Shown: in pieces, positions 46,110 through 55,142 of the stretch
Numbering within the stretch: position 1 is the stretch's first letter
How the letters are laid out: each line of letters opens with the position of its first letter
From: UBA1672 sp965263215
GTDB taxonomy: Bacteria; Pseudomonadota; Alphaproteobacteria; Micavibrionales; Micavibrionaceae
Direction: 5' to 3'
Length of the DNA stretch: 64,000 bases
Assembly: GCA_965263215.1 (NCBI GenBank)
Contig: OZ253663.1
Coordinates: 1,736,001 to 1,800,000 of the forward strand
Translations under genes and position numbers: made by a program
The notes under the pieces: generated by a model
The model's input: the letters and a program-made list of their open reading frames with translations, nothing else
Told to the model about the DNA's origin: nothing
Database searches by the model: none

Positions 46110-47195
46110 CTATTCAGCAGAATGATCTACGGCATCATCTTCATCAGAATGCTCATGATCATGTTCTTCACCTGATGCAGGCTCAGTCGCGTCCTCATCA
46201 ACAGATTCTGCTTCTGCTTGCTGCTCTTCCGCACTTGGGATTGGGTTTCCATCAACATCAAAACGTTCGATTTTTGCAGTTGATTGCCAATCTTCCATGA
46301 TTTCGTTAAAAGCTTCGCGCTGTAGCTGCTGCTTTAGATTCTCTTCGACTTCTTCTAACGGCTGAGGCGCGCGCTTACGTTTTTCATCAACACGAATAAC
46401 ATGATAGCCGAAATCTGACTTAACGGGCTTCTTAGTATAGCTTCCGACTTCTGCGCCGAAGGCTGCTTCTGCAAACGCAGGAACAACTTCTTGCTTCGCA
46501 AAATATCCCAAATCACCGCCACTTTGGGCAGAACCATCTTGAGAAAACTCTTTTGCCAACGCTGCAAAGTCTTCGCCTTTATTAAGCTTTGCAATAACAT
46601 CTTTTGCCGTTTTTTCGTCTTCAACAAGAATATGAGCAGCCTTTACTTCCTGAATATCAGGGAAGATTTCCACGTATTCATCATATTTTTCTTTAACACG
46701 CGCATCATCAATTCTTGCTGTTATTTCATTTTCCAGAAACTTTGCACGAACAATCTGCTGCTTAACCTGATAAAGCTGCTCCTTCACCTCTTTATCATTT
46801 TCCAATCCCGAGTTCGCAGCCTTTTCATCAACGATTTTATTACTAATCGCTTGTTCCAGAGCCATCGGATACAGTTGTGGCAACGGGATTTGCCTCATTT
46901 GTGCGGGCATCGCGTTAACTAGTGCAACCACATCTTCACGTCTGATGTCTTGTCCGTTGACCTTGGCAATGACAGGGTTTTCAGCGCCTGTATTTTCTGC
47001 CGGCTTCTGAACAGAAACCTGCGTATTACCTTCACTCGACAAAACGGAGACAAACTGATTGAATATGTCTTCCTGCCCACTTTTATAGCCAATAAAACCT
47101 GCACCTAAAATAGCAGTCACAGTAAGGGCGATCATCATCGCATTACCCTGCTCTCCTTTGGCAAAGCCTTTACATGATTGCTTAAAATTCTTCAT
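46110..47195 (-). CDS. Parvulin-type peptidyl-prolyl cis-trans isomerase, membrane-anchored
   Basis: The ATG at 47195 follows an AGGA ribosome site by six bases; the ATG at 47207 overlaps that site, so 47195 is preferred (361 residues). An N-terminal helix (about 19-38) anchors or exports it. A SurA-like N-domain (about 70-175) precedes one rotamase domain (about 185-280) with KAAHILVEDEKTAKDVI and GGDLGYFAKQEVVPAFAEAAF. The tail is Glu/Asp/His-rich. Such proteins help outer-membrane or exported proteins fold. It is divergent from secA. Confidence 0.9.
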   Translation of the reverse strand: MKNFKQSCKGFAKGEQGNAMMIALTVTAILGAGFIGYKSGQEDIFNQFVSVLSSEGNTQVSVQKPAENTGAENPVIAKVNGQDIRREDVVALVNAMPAQMRQIPLPQLYPMALEQAISNKIVDEKAANSGLENDKEVKEQLYQVKQQIVRAKFLENEITARIDDARVKEKYDEYVEIFPDIQEVKAAHILVEDEKTAKDVIAKLNKGEDFAALAKEFSQDGSAQSGGDLGYFAKQEVVPAFAEAAFGAEVGSYTKKPVKSDFGYHVIRVDEKRKRAPQPLEEVEENLKQQLQREAFNEIMEDWQSTAKIERFDVDGNPIPSAEEQQAEAESVDEDATEPASGEEHDHEHSDEDDAVDHSAE

Positions 47196-47298
47196 AATTA
47201 TCCTCATAAAATCATTTGATATGCATTGATTGTGACAACGTAACGCTAAAAAAATGGGTTTTCAACACATATTATGTGCACTACCCACAGGGCTGTTG

Positions 47299-47327
47299 TT
47301 GACGCAAGTGCATTTGCACCTTATATC
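47299..47327 (+). promoter_or_regulatory. secA promoter with palindrome in the spacer
   Basis: TTGACG (47299-47304) and TATATC (47322-47327) are 17 bp apart. The spacer contains the palindromic arms GTGCA and TGCAC (47308-47319), a candidate repressor site. An AGGAGAC ribosome site follows, just before the ATG at 47360. Confidence 0.5.
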
Positions 47328-47359
47328 AAAGCATCCGCAAGTATTTTCTAGGAGACTTT

Positions 47360-50095
47360 ATGGTACTCTCTTTGGCAACAAAATTATTTGGCTCATCGAA
47401 TGATCGGGCTCTCAAAAAATACCAAAAGCAGGTTGAGCCGATCAACGCGCTTGAGCCGACCTATGAGGCCATGGATGACGCTGAATTAAAAGAGCAGACC
47501 AATATCTTCCGCAAGCGTTTAGAAGACGGTGAATCATTGGACGATATCACCTACGAAGCTTTCGCCGTTGTGCGTGAGGCAGCGAAAAGAACTCTGGGTC
47601 AACGCCATTATGATGTTCAGTTGGTTGGTGGGCTTGTCCTAAACGATAACACCATTGCGGAAATGCGCACAGGTGAAGGTAAAACACTCGTTGCGACACT
47701 GCCTGTTTATCTGAATGCCTTATCAGGCAAAGGCGTGCATGTTGTAACCGTAAATGATTATTTGGCACAGCGCGATGCCGAATGGATGGGAGAAGTATAC
47801 AGGTTTCTTGGTTTAACCACAGGCTGCATCACGGGCAATATCTCAGAAGAAGAACGCCGTGAGGCATACGCCGCCGATGTTACATACGGCACAAACAACG
47901 AATTTGGCTTTGATTATCTACGCGATAATATGAAATTCCGTATCGATCAAATGGTTCAAAGACCATTCAACTATGCCATTATTGACGAAGTTGACTCTAT
48001 CTTGATTGATGAAGCAAGAACGCCACTTATTATCTCTGGCCCCTCAGAAGGTAATGCCGATTTATACATCGCCGTTGATAAACTGATTCCGCATCTGGAA
48101 GACGTTGATTACGATCTGGAAGAAAAACATAAAAGCATCGTTTTGACCGAGCAAGGTCAAGAACACGTCGAAGAGTTATTGCAAGAACATGGCCTTCTTG
48201 AAGAAGGCAGCAGCATGTATGACATGCAAAATATCACCCTCGTCCATCATGTTAATCAGGCGTTGCGTGCACATAAAATGTTCACAGGCGATAAAGATTA
48301 CATCGTCAAAGAAGGCAAAGTTGTTCTTATTGATGAATTCACAGGCCGCATGATGGATGGCAGACGCCTGTCCGAAGGCTTGCATCAGGCCATCGAGGCC
48401 AAAGAAGGTGTTGAGATTCAAAATGAAAACCAGACACTGGCATCCGTAACATTCCAGAATTATTTCCGCCTTTATCCAAAACTCGCCGGAATGACCGGTA
48501 CGGGTATGACAGAAGAAGCGGAATTTCAGGAAATTTACAAATTGAATGTTATTCAGATACCAACACACAAGCCCATCTCGCGCATAGATTCTGATGACAA
48601 AATTTATAAATCTTTACCTGAAAAAGAAGATGCCATCGCGCAGTTAGTAGAAGAATGCCAAGATCGTGGGCAACCTGTATTGGTGGGTACGGTTTCAATT
48701 GAAAAATCCGAACAGCTATCCGAGCGTTTGAAAAAAGCAAAAATCAAACATAATGTTTTGAACGCACGTCATCACGAACGTGAAGCCTTCATCGTCGCAC
48801 AAGCAGGGCGTTTAGGTGCGGTCACAATTGCCACCAACATGGCGGGACGTGGTACAGATATTCAACTCGGCGGTAATGCCGAAATGCGTATAGAAGATGA
48901 AGTTGACGCAAATTGGCCAGAAGACAAGCGCGAAAAAGCCATTGCCAAAATTAACGCGGAAATCGAAGAAGAAAAAGAACGCGTGAAAGAGGCCGGCGGC
49001 CTATACATTGTTGGTACGGAACGCCATGAATCACGCCGCATTGATAATCAGCTTCGCGGGCGTTCAGGACGTCAAGGTGACCCGGGCGCGTCTATGTTCT
49101 TCCTTTCTGTTGATGATGATTTAATGCGTATTTTTGCCGGTCAACAGCTCGAAGGACTCCTCGCCAATAAACGCATCGGCCTCGAGGATGGTGAAGCGTT
49201 AGAACATCCTTGGATTTCTAAAATGTTGGAACGTGCGCAAGGTAAAGTTGAAAGCATGAACTTCGAAATGCGTAAGAACTTACTGAAATATGACGATGTG
49301 ATGAACGGTCAACGTAAGGAAATTTACGAAGAGCGTAAGGAAATCATGACATCTGATAATCTTGAGGAAATGGTACGTGACATGCGCCACGATGTCGTGG
49401 AAGACATGGTATCCCTTTGCATTCCCGCAGGCAGCTATTCCGAGCAATGGGACACGGAAACGCTGGAAACAGAAGTTTTACGCTTGCTGAACATGGATTT
49501 ACCCGTGAAAGATTGGGCGCAAGAAGAAGGCATAGCCGACAACGAAATCATCGACAGATTGATTGAGGCCGCCGATAAGAAAATGGCAGAAAAAGCCGCC
49601 AATACAGGCCCGGAAATTTGGAGACAGATTGAAAAATCAATCGTCCTACAGATGCTTGATCAACATTGGAAAGAACACCTTCTTAATTTGGATCACCTTC
49701 GTCAGGGGATTAACCTTCGTGCGTTTGGTCAAAAAGATCCGCTCAATGAATATAAAACCGAAGCCTTCGCAATGTTCCAAGACATGTTAGAAAACATGCG
49801 TGAGACCATCACACAAACATTAAGCCTTGTTGAATTCAACATGGATCAAGGTGGCGCAAGCCTTGTCTTAAGGCCGGATCAAGGTGATGAAGAAGCCTTC
49901 ATGGAAACACGCCGCGACCCTGCACTTGATGATGACGGGCAACAAGAACAGCCACAAGATTCTGTTCAACCATTCCCGCAGAAGCGTGCCTTTGATAAAA
50001 ATGACCCGACAACATGGGGAAAAGTGCCGCGTAATGCGCCCTGCCCCTGTGAATCAGGTAAAAAATATAAGCAGTGCCATGGTAAAATCGCCTGA
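47360..50095 (+). CDS. secA: Preprotein translocase subunit SecA
   Basis: 911 residues. SecA is the ATPase motor of the Sec pathway. NBD1 has Walker A MRTGEGKTLVA (about 101-111) and DEVDSILIDEARTPL; NBD2 has TNMAGRGTDIQLGGN and the arginine finger region RGRSGRQGDPG. The helical scaffold and wing domains follow. The C-terminal zinc-binding SecB/lipid motif CPC...CH uses Cys895, Cys897, Cys906 and His907. The ATG follows an AGGAG site. The next gene starts inside its last codons. Confidence 0.98.
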   Translation: MVLSLATKLFGSSNDRALKKYQKQVEPINALEPTYEAMDDAELKEQTNIFRKRLEDGESLDDITYEAFAVVREAAKRTLGQRHYDVQLVGGLVLNDNTIAEMRTGEGKTLVATLPVYLNALSGKGVHVVTVNDYLAQRDAEWMGEVYRFLGLTTGCITGNISEEERREAYAADVTYGTNNEFGFDYLRDNMKFRIDQMVQRPFNYAIIDEVDSILIDEARTPLIISGPSEGNADLYIAVDKLIPHLEDVDYDLEEKHKSIVLTEQGQEHVEELLQEHGLLEEGSSMYDMQNITLVHHVNQALRAHKMFTGDKDYIVKEGKVVLIDEFTGRMMDGRRLSEGLHQAIEAKEGVEIQNENQTLASVTFQNYFRLYPKLAGMTGTGMTEEAEFQEIYKLNVIQIPTHKPISRIDSDDKIYKSLPEKEDAIAQLVEECQDRGQPVLVGTVSIEKSEQLSERLKKAKIKHNVLNARHHEREAFIVAQAGRLGAVTIATNMAGRGTDIQLGGNAEMRIEDEVDANWPEDKREKAIAKINAEIEEEKERVKEAGGLYIVGTERHESRRIDNQLRGRSGRQGDPGASMFFLSVDDDLMRIFAGQQLEGLLANKRIGLEDGEALEHPWISKMLERAQGKVESMNFEMRKNLLKYDDVMNGQRKEIYEERKEIMTSDNLEEMVRDMRHDVVEDMVSLCIPAGSYSEQWDTETLETEVLRLLNMDLPVKDWAQEEGIADNEIIDRLIEAADKKMAEKAANTGPEIWRQIEKSIVLQMLDQHWKEHLLNLDHLRQGINLRAFGQKDPLNEYKTEAFAMFQDMLENMRETITQTLSLVEFNMDQGGASLVLRPDQGDEEAFMETRRDPALDDDGQQEQPQDSVQPFPQKRAFDKNDPTTWGKVPRNAPCPCESGKKYKQCHGKIA

Positions 50096-51263
50096 GCCGA
50101 CATCACCTGATATTGTCATTTTCGGGGCCGGCATAGCCGGATTATGGGTTTTCAACCGTCTTTGTAATCTTGGTTATGATGCTCTCCTTCTTGAAAAAGA
50201 ATCCATTGGTTGTGGCCAAACAATTGCTTCTCAAGGCATTATACATTCCGGTTTAAAGTTCTCGCTCGCAGGAAAAGTTAGCCCCCTTGCCAAGTCTATC
50301 AGTGCCATGCCAGATCTCTGGCGAGACGCACTAAATGGTATCGGTGATGTTGATTTATCCGCGGCCAAATCAAATACACAATCGCAACAGCTTTTAATTC
50401 CGTCCGGCTTTTTTGGTGATCTGACAAAACTTGTTACGCAAAAAGCTCTGGGTAATAATGTTCACGCGATAGAGCGCGACGACTGGCCCGAGGATATCGC
50501 GAATTCTGGCTTTAAGGGATCACTCATTTTTATGGATGAACCTGTATTAGATGTGCCAAGTGTTCTTCGCGCATTATCCACGCCTCATAAGAATAAAATC
50601 AAAAAAATAACGAAACAACAAGCCGCCAATCCATTCGAATTTTTAAAAGATAACAACATTCAAGCCAAACAAGTTATTTTCACAAGTGCACGTAGCAATA
50701 TGATGATTGCACAAAGTAACAATCATAATCAGGGGTTAGAAACACAAGAACGTCCGTTACTGCAGGGCATGATGAAAAACGCGCCCTTCCCACTCTATGC
50801 GCATTTAGTCGGCAAAACAGACAAACCGTTAGTGTCCGTCACAACACATCACACGAAAGACGGCTCGCTCGTTTGGTATTTGGGTGGTGGCGCAGCAGAG
50901 CGTAAAAAGGAATCTGGTCCGAATGATGTTTATCAAGCAGCATTAAAGGCGTTTAAAAAATACCTGCCCAATATAGACTTCTCAAATGTCGAATGGGCTA
51001 CCCTACCGATTGATCGCATCGAGGGAAAATCAAAAACCGACGGTTGGATGCCGGACACACCAACGATACATCGCGCGGAGAAAACGCTTTACTGTTGGCC
51101 TACAAAACTCACCTTCGCGCCGATGCTTGCGGATATGGTCTTAAAAAATTTACAAAATCAAGATATAAAACCATCAAACCAATCATCAGATTTTTCATTT
51201 CTTCCTGATGCAAATTACGCAAACACCCCATGGGACAAAGCACAATGGACAAAGTTAAACTAG
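50079..51263 (+). CDS. FAD-dependent oxidoreductase (DAO family)
   Basis: The ATG at 50079 lies 17 bases inside the end of secA and gives 394 residues; the frame upstream is a secA shadow. The N-terminal Rossmann motif GAGIAG (16-21) and LLLEKESIGCGQTIASQGIIHSG-type block (about 35-58; conserved GIIHSG end) match FAD-dependent oxidoreductases of the DAO/L-2-hydroxyglutarate group. Substrate unknown. Translational coupling to secA is structural, and a functional link is not evident. Confidence 0.85.
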   Translation: MVKSPEPTSPDIVIFGAGIAGLWVFNRLCNLGYDALLLEKESIGCGQTIASQGIIHSGLKFSLAGKVSPLAKSISAMPDLWRDALNGIGDVDLSAAKSNTQSQQLLIPSGFFGDLTKLVTQKALGNNVHAIERDDWPEDIANSGFKGSLIFMDEPVLDVPSVLRALSTPHKNKIKKITKQQAANPFEFLKDNNIQAKQVIFTSARSNMMIAQSNNHNQGLETQERPLLQGMMKNAPFPLYAHLVGKTDKPLVSVTTHHTKDGSLVWYLGGGAAERKKESGPNDVYQAALKAFKKYLPNIDFSNVEWATLPIDRIEGKSKTDGWMPDTPTIHRAEKTLYCWPTKLTFAPMLADMVLKNLQNQDIKPSNQSSDFSFLPDANYANTPWDKAQWTKLN

Positions 51264-52033
51264 GCCAAACAGGCATCGATATCTCCCCCATCGGGCTTGG
51301 CACAGTCAAGTTCGGTCGTAACGAAGGAGTGAAATATCCGCAAGGATTTGAGATACCTGATGATGAACATTTGGCGGATATACTTGCATTGGCAAAAGCT
51401 TTGGGCATCAATATGCTCGACACCGCCCCTGCCTATGGCAAAAGTGAAGAAACATTAGGACGTCTGCTAGATGGCCAACGTGATGATTGGGTTATCGTTG
51501 GCAAGGTCGGTGAAGAATTTGAAGACGGCCAGTCATACCATACCTTCACACCCGGTCACTTTAAAATGAGTGTTGAGCGTTCATTGCAACGATTGAAAAC
51601 CGATTATATTGATGTGCTGTTGATCCATTCTGATGGTAATGATCTGGACATTTTAAACAATGACGCGCTGATAAAAACCATGTGTGATTTTAAGGAACAA
51701 GGATTGGTCAAGACCATAGGTGCATCAACAAAAACAGTCGCGGGCGGCTTTAAAACATTAGAGCTTATGGATGTTGCAATGGCGACTTATAACGCAGAAT
51801 ACACGGACGAAAAGCCGGTTCTGGATTACGCGGCGAAAAACAATAAAGGCGTTTTGCTTAAGAAGGCTTTATCCAGCGGCCATAATACTAATATAGAGGA
51901 TGCTTTGCGATTTGCTTTTGACCATAAAGGCACAAGCGGCATTATCATCGGCACAATTAACCCGGATCATCTAAAACAAAATATTGATATCACTGATCGT
52001 GTTCTATCAAATCTTCGTCCTCGGGCGGAGTAA
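51245..52033 (+). CDS. Aldo/keto reductase family protein
   Basis: 262 residues from the ATG at 51245, which opens MDKVKLGQTG as usual for the family; an ATG at 51230 would add five. The catalytic tetrad is visible: Asp in MLDTAPAYG, Tyr in the same motif, Lys in VGKVG and His in LLIHSDG. The C-terminal NADPH region reads SGIIIGTINPDHL. It overlaps the upstream FAD oxidoreductase by 19 bases and the convergent CorB-like gene by 44. Substrate unknown. Confidence 0.9.
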   Translation: MDKVKLGQTGIDISPIGLGTVKFGRNEGVKYPQGFEIPDDEHLADILALAKALGINMLDTAPAYGKSEETLGRLLDGQRDDWVIVGKVGEEFEDGQSYHTFTPGHFKMSVERSLQRLKTDYIDVLLIHSDGNDLDILNNDALIKTMCDFKEQGLVKTIGASTKTVAGGFKTLELMDVAMATYNAEYTDEKPVLDYAAKNNKGVLLKKALSSGHNTNIEDALRFAFDHKGTSGIIIGTINPDHLKQNIDITDRVLSNLRPRAE

Positions 52034-53279
52034 TACGAACAAGCGTAATCTGATTTCTGTTCTTACGAACGATGTCCATCTGAAAATCATGCAAGATAAA
52101 CGATTGCCCGATATCAGGAACCATTTGCGATTCATAAAGTATAAGCCCCGCGATTGTTGCATATTCATCATGGGGCAATCCCCATTCAAATTCACGGTTC
52201 AAATCACGAATAGTGACCTGTCCATCAATAATGTACGAACCATTCGACAATCTACGTACACCTGTCATGGGCTCATCATGTTCATCGTCAATATCACCGA
52301 CGATTTCTTCCAGAATATCTTCCAGCGTCACAATCCCCATGAATGAACCATATTCATCAATCACAACGGCAAAATGTTCTTTACGTTCACGGAACGCCTG
52401 AAGTTGGTCAGAAAGTATGGTCGTTTCGGGAATAAACCACGGCGTCATCATAATGCGCGAAACACTGATATTATTCAGATCCCCTCCCGCATCACGCATC
52501 TCAAGAAGCAGCTGCTTGACGTGCAGTACGCCAACGATATTGTCAGGATTATCTTTCCAAAGGGGCAAGCGTGTGTGCGGGCTGTCCAAAACCTCATCTA
52601 TAATTTTTTCGATTGGCTGATCTGCATCAATCATCACGACATTTTTGCGATGGGTCATGATATCTTCGATGTCCACTTCGGCGAGATCAAGAATAGAGCG
52701 CAGCATAGCGCGCTGCTCCTGTGTTTCTTGCTCGGGGCCTTCATGCATCTCAATAGCGCCGCGTAGCAATTCAAGGTGCGAACCCGCACCAACTTTAGAA
52801 ATATCAACACCGAATACTTTCAACACTTGGCGCACAATCCATGTCACAGCTTCGGTTATTGGGGCAAATACTATAATGACAAGATTGATCAAAGGTGCCA
52901 AACGCATGGACACAGTCTCAGCATGATGAAACGCAAATGTTTTTGGCAAAACTTCAGAGAAAATAAGGACAAGCATCGTCATAACCAACGTTGCGATAAT
53001 AATACCGCTTTCGCCGAAAACTTCGATTAAGACACTGGTTGCCAATGCGGATGCCATAATGTTCACAAGGTTGTTACCAAGCAAAAGCGCGCCGATCATG
53101 CGATCTTTCTTTTCACGAATTCTGTTTACCAGCGCAGCACTTTTGTCGCCTTCTTTCTCACGCGCCCGCAACCTTATCCGTGAAGCCGCAGTAAATGCAG
53201 TTTCAGAGCCGGAGAAGAACCCTGAAAGCACAAGCAAAATAACAATAGCAATAATCGAGAATGTTAAATCTAATTCCAT
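51990..53279 (-). CDS. CorB/HlyC-CorC family membrane protein (CNNM-like)
   Basis: 429 residues. The N-terminal DUF21 domain has about four hydrophobic helices (within 1-150), with GSETAFTAASRIRLR near residue 24. A CBS pair (about 205-325) and a C-terminal CorC_HlyC domain (about 345-420) complete the CNNM/CorB layout; TLEDILEEIVGDIDDEHD joins the CBS and C-terminal parts. The family is linked to magnesium/cobalt efflux. It lies three bases from aroB on the same strand, so it is probably the last gene of an aroK-aroB-corB operon. Confidence 0.9.
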   Translation of the reverse strand: MELDLTFSIIAIVILLVLSGFFSGSETAFTAASRIRLRAREKEGDKSAALVNRIREKKDRMIGALLLGNNLVNIMASALATSVLIEVFGESGIIIATLVMTMLVLIFSEVLPKTFAFHHAETVSMRLAPLINLVIIVFAPITEAVTWIVRQVLKVFGVDISKVGAGSHLELLRGAIEMHEGPEQETQEQRAMLRSILDLAEVDIEDIMTHRKNVVMIDADQPIEKIIDEVLDSPHTRLPLWKDNPDNIVGVLHVKQLLLEMRDAGGDLNNISVSRIMMTPWFIPETTILSDQLQAFRERKEHFAVVIDEYGSFMGIVTLEDILEEIVGDIDDEHDEPMTGVRRLSNGSYIIDGQVTIRDLNREFEWGLPHDEYATIAGLILYESQMVPDIGQSFILHDFQMDIVRKNRNQITLVRITPPEDEDLIEHDQ

Positions 53280-53282
53280 AGT

Positions 53283-54392
53283 TTATTGCCCCTTATCCAG
53301 AAAGCTTTGTAAAACCTCAACAACAGTATCTTCCGGCACGTCTTTTGACACAAATGCCTGACCAATGCCTTTCGGCACAATGAACACCATCGTGCTCTCT
53401 TGTGCTTTTTTATCGCGGCGCATCGTGGCCATCAATGCAGCAACATCCGTTTTGATATCCGTGATACCGACAGACAGGCCAACGGTTTCAAAATGCGTTT
53501 TCACACGATCTGCATCAGCTTGAGAGCAGAACCCCATACGCACTGACAAATCATAAGCCATCATTGTACCAATCGCCACAGCTTCGCCGTGCAATAAAGT
53601 TCCATCATAGCCCGCGGCGGCCTCTAATGCGTGCCCAAAAGTATGCCCTAAATTCAATAACGCACGCTTCCCGCCTTCACGTTCATCAGCCTCAACGATA
53701 GCGGCTTTGGCCTTGCAGCTTACCTCTATTGCGTGGGATACTGCCTGCGGTTCTAAATCAAGAACAGCTTGAGCGTTATCCTCTAACCATTCGAAAAATG
53801 CCAAATCATCAATAAGACCGTATTTCACCACTTCCGCATATCCGGCGAGTAATTCACGCTTAGGTAATGTTTTGAGCGTATCAATATCCGCAATGACTGA
53901 AACGGGTTGATAAAAATTACCAACCAGATTTTTTCCATACCCCGTATTGATACCAGTTTTACCACCAACGGAGCTATCCACCTGTGATAGCAATGTCGTC
54001 GGTATTTGAATATAAGGCACACCGCGCAATATCGTTGCAGCAGAAAACCCCGCTAAATCCCCGATAACACCGCCACCAATGGCCAATACAACAGAATTCC
54101 GATGGATATTATTCTCCAACATCCAATTATGCGTTTTCACGAGATTATCGTATGATTTTGTAGCTTCACCAAATGGAAGCGTTAGCACTTCGCAAAAAGA
54201 AACAGCGTCAGCTCGCAGGTTTTTTTGTACGCTCAAGGCATACGGCTCAACATTCGTATCTGTAACAATGAATAGCTTTTTGTTCTGCAGATCAAATGGC
54301 ACGTATTGTTGAACAGATTGTAAAAGCCCCGCGCCAATGGAGATATCATAACTCCGTTCGCCCAGATCAATATGCACATTATGTGTTTTCAT
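53283..54392 (-). CDS. aroB: 3-dehydroquinate synthase
   Basis: 369 residues. AroB cyclises DAHP to 3-dehydroquinate using NAD+ and a divalent metal. GGGVIGDLAGFSAATILRG (about 104-122) binds NAD, and PTTLLSQVDSSVGGKTGIN follows. Metal ligands are in the YAEVVKYGLI and LNLGHTFGHALE (about 243-254) regions. The start overlaps the end of aroK by 14 bases, the usual aroKB pair. It uses the product of the class II DAHP synthase at 9876. Confidence 0.97.
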   Translation of the reverse strand: MKTHNVHIDLGERSYDISIGAGLLQSVQQYVPFDLQNKKLFIVTDTNVEPYALSVQKNLRADAVSFCEVLTLPFGEATKSYDNLVKTHNWMLENNIHRNSVVLAIGGGVIGDLAGFSAATILRGVPYIQIPTTLLSQVDSSVGGKTGINTGYGKNLVGNFYQPVSVIADIDTLKTLPKRELLAGYAEVVKYGLIDDLAFFEWLEDNAQAVLDLEPQAVSHAIEVSCKAKAAIVEADEREGGKRALLNLGHTFGHALEAAAGYDGTLLHGEAVAIGTMMAYDLSVRMGFCSQADADRVKTHFETVGLSVGITDIKTDVAALMATMRRDKKAQESTMVFIVPKGIGQAFVSKDVPEDTVVEVLQSFLDKGQ

Positions 54393-54930
54393 TATATTCG
54401 CCTAATTGCTGTAGAATGTTCTGAATAACGGTTTCAATATCACCATCATTCTTAACATGAATATCAGCTTTGGAATATAAAGGCTCACGCGCCTTTAACA
54501 AGCCCAGAAGTTTATTTTCCGCATCACCGCCTTTTAATAAAGGTCTTGTGTCATCGCCTTCTAGGCGTTCTAAAATCATTGCTACATCGGACCGCAGCCA
54601 TATTGACACAGCATTCCCCTTGATCATATCCAGATTTCTCGGCGTCGTAACCAGACCACCGCCCGTTGATATAACGCAAAGGTCACGTTTAAGGCCTTCT
54701 TCTATTTTCTGCGTTTCTAAGTTACGAAAATAGCGCTCACCGTGATCGGTAAATATTTGCGCAATCGAAATGCCTTGATCTTTTTCGATTTCAGAATCCG
54801 TATCATAGAACGCACAGCCCAAGCTTTGCGCTAGCGCCATTCCTATTGTCGTTTTGCCGCACCCCATCATGCCGATTAAGACAATTGGCCTATCTGTTTT
54901 TAAAACTTCGCTCAATTTAATATCATCCAT
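54379..54930 (-). CDS. aroK: Shikimate kinase
   Basis: 183 residues, NMP-kinase fold. Walker A GMMGCGKTTIG lies at about 19-29, shikimate-binding Asp in YDTDSEIEK (about 42-50), the GGG loop in STGGGLVTTP and the lid Arg in GDDTRPLL. It phosphorylates shikimate at the 3-hydroxyl. It leads an aroK-aroB-corB transcript and is divergent from the small membrane gene at 54999. Confidence 0.96.
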   Translation of the reverse strand: MDDIKLSEVLKTDRPIVLIGMMGCGKTTIGMALAQSLGCAFYDTDSEIEKDQGISIAQIFTDHGERYFRNLETQKIEEGLKRDLCVISTGGGLVTTPRNLDMIKGNAVSIWLRSDVAMILERLEGDDTRPLLKGGDAENKLLGLLKAREPLYSKADIHVKNDGDIETVIQNILQQLGEYNENT

Positions 54931-54998
54931 TCTTTTAAAACATGATTATCTTTGCTATACAGTTCGAACACCAACTATACAATATGAACTGGTAGGCC

Positions 54999-55142
54999 AT
55001 GTCGTTTTTGATCAAGATTATTTTTGCCCTCGTGGTATTTTTTGTTGTCGGGTTAACCACCCTGGTTGCGATAAAAGATGTAGAAATACCACAAAAACCA
55101 GTTGTTGAAGTTATATCTAACGAACGGTTGCTCAATGAATAA
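54999..55142 (+). CDS. 47-residue single-pass membrane protein
   Basis: A 47-codon frame from the ATG at 54999. Residues about 3-25 (SFLIKIIFALVVFFVVGL and following) form one hydrophobic helix with a Lys near the start, and the rest is a short polar tail ending NERLLNE. Its stop overlaps the start of the 548-residue exported protein by eight bases, and the spacer upstream contains possible -35/-10 elements (TTGCTA, 18 bp, TATACA). The overlap and membrane pattern support a real gene; no family recognised. Confidence 0.6.
   Translation: MSFLIKIIFALVVFFVVGLTTLVAIKDVEIPQKPVVEVISNERLLNE

Noticed and set aside
48176..48568. 130-codon open frame antisense to secA
   Set aside because: It is a shadow of the secA frame, with Phe-rich reverse-complement composition.
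49884..50078. N-terminal extension of the FAD oxidoreductase frame
   Set aside because: It lies wholly inside the conserved C-terminal zinc motif of secA; the ATG at 50079 starts just before the FAD motif.
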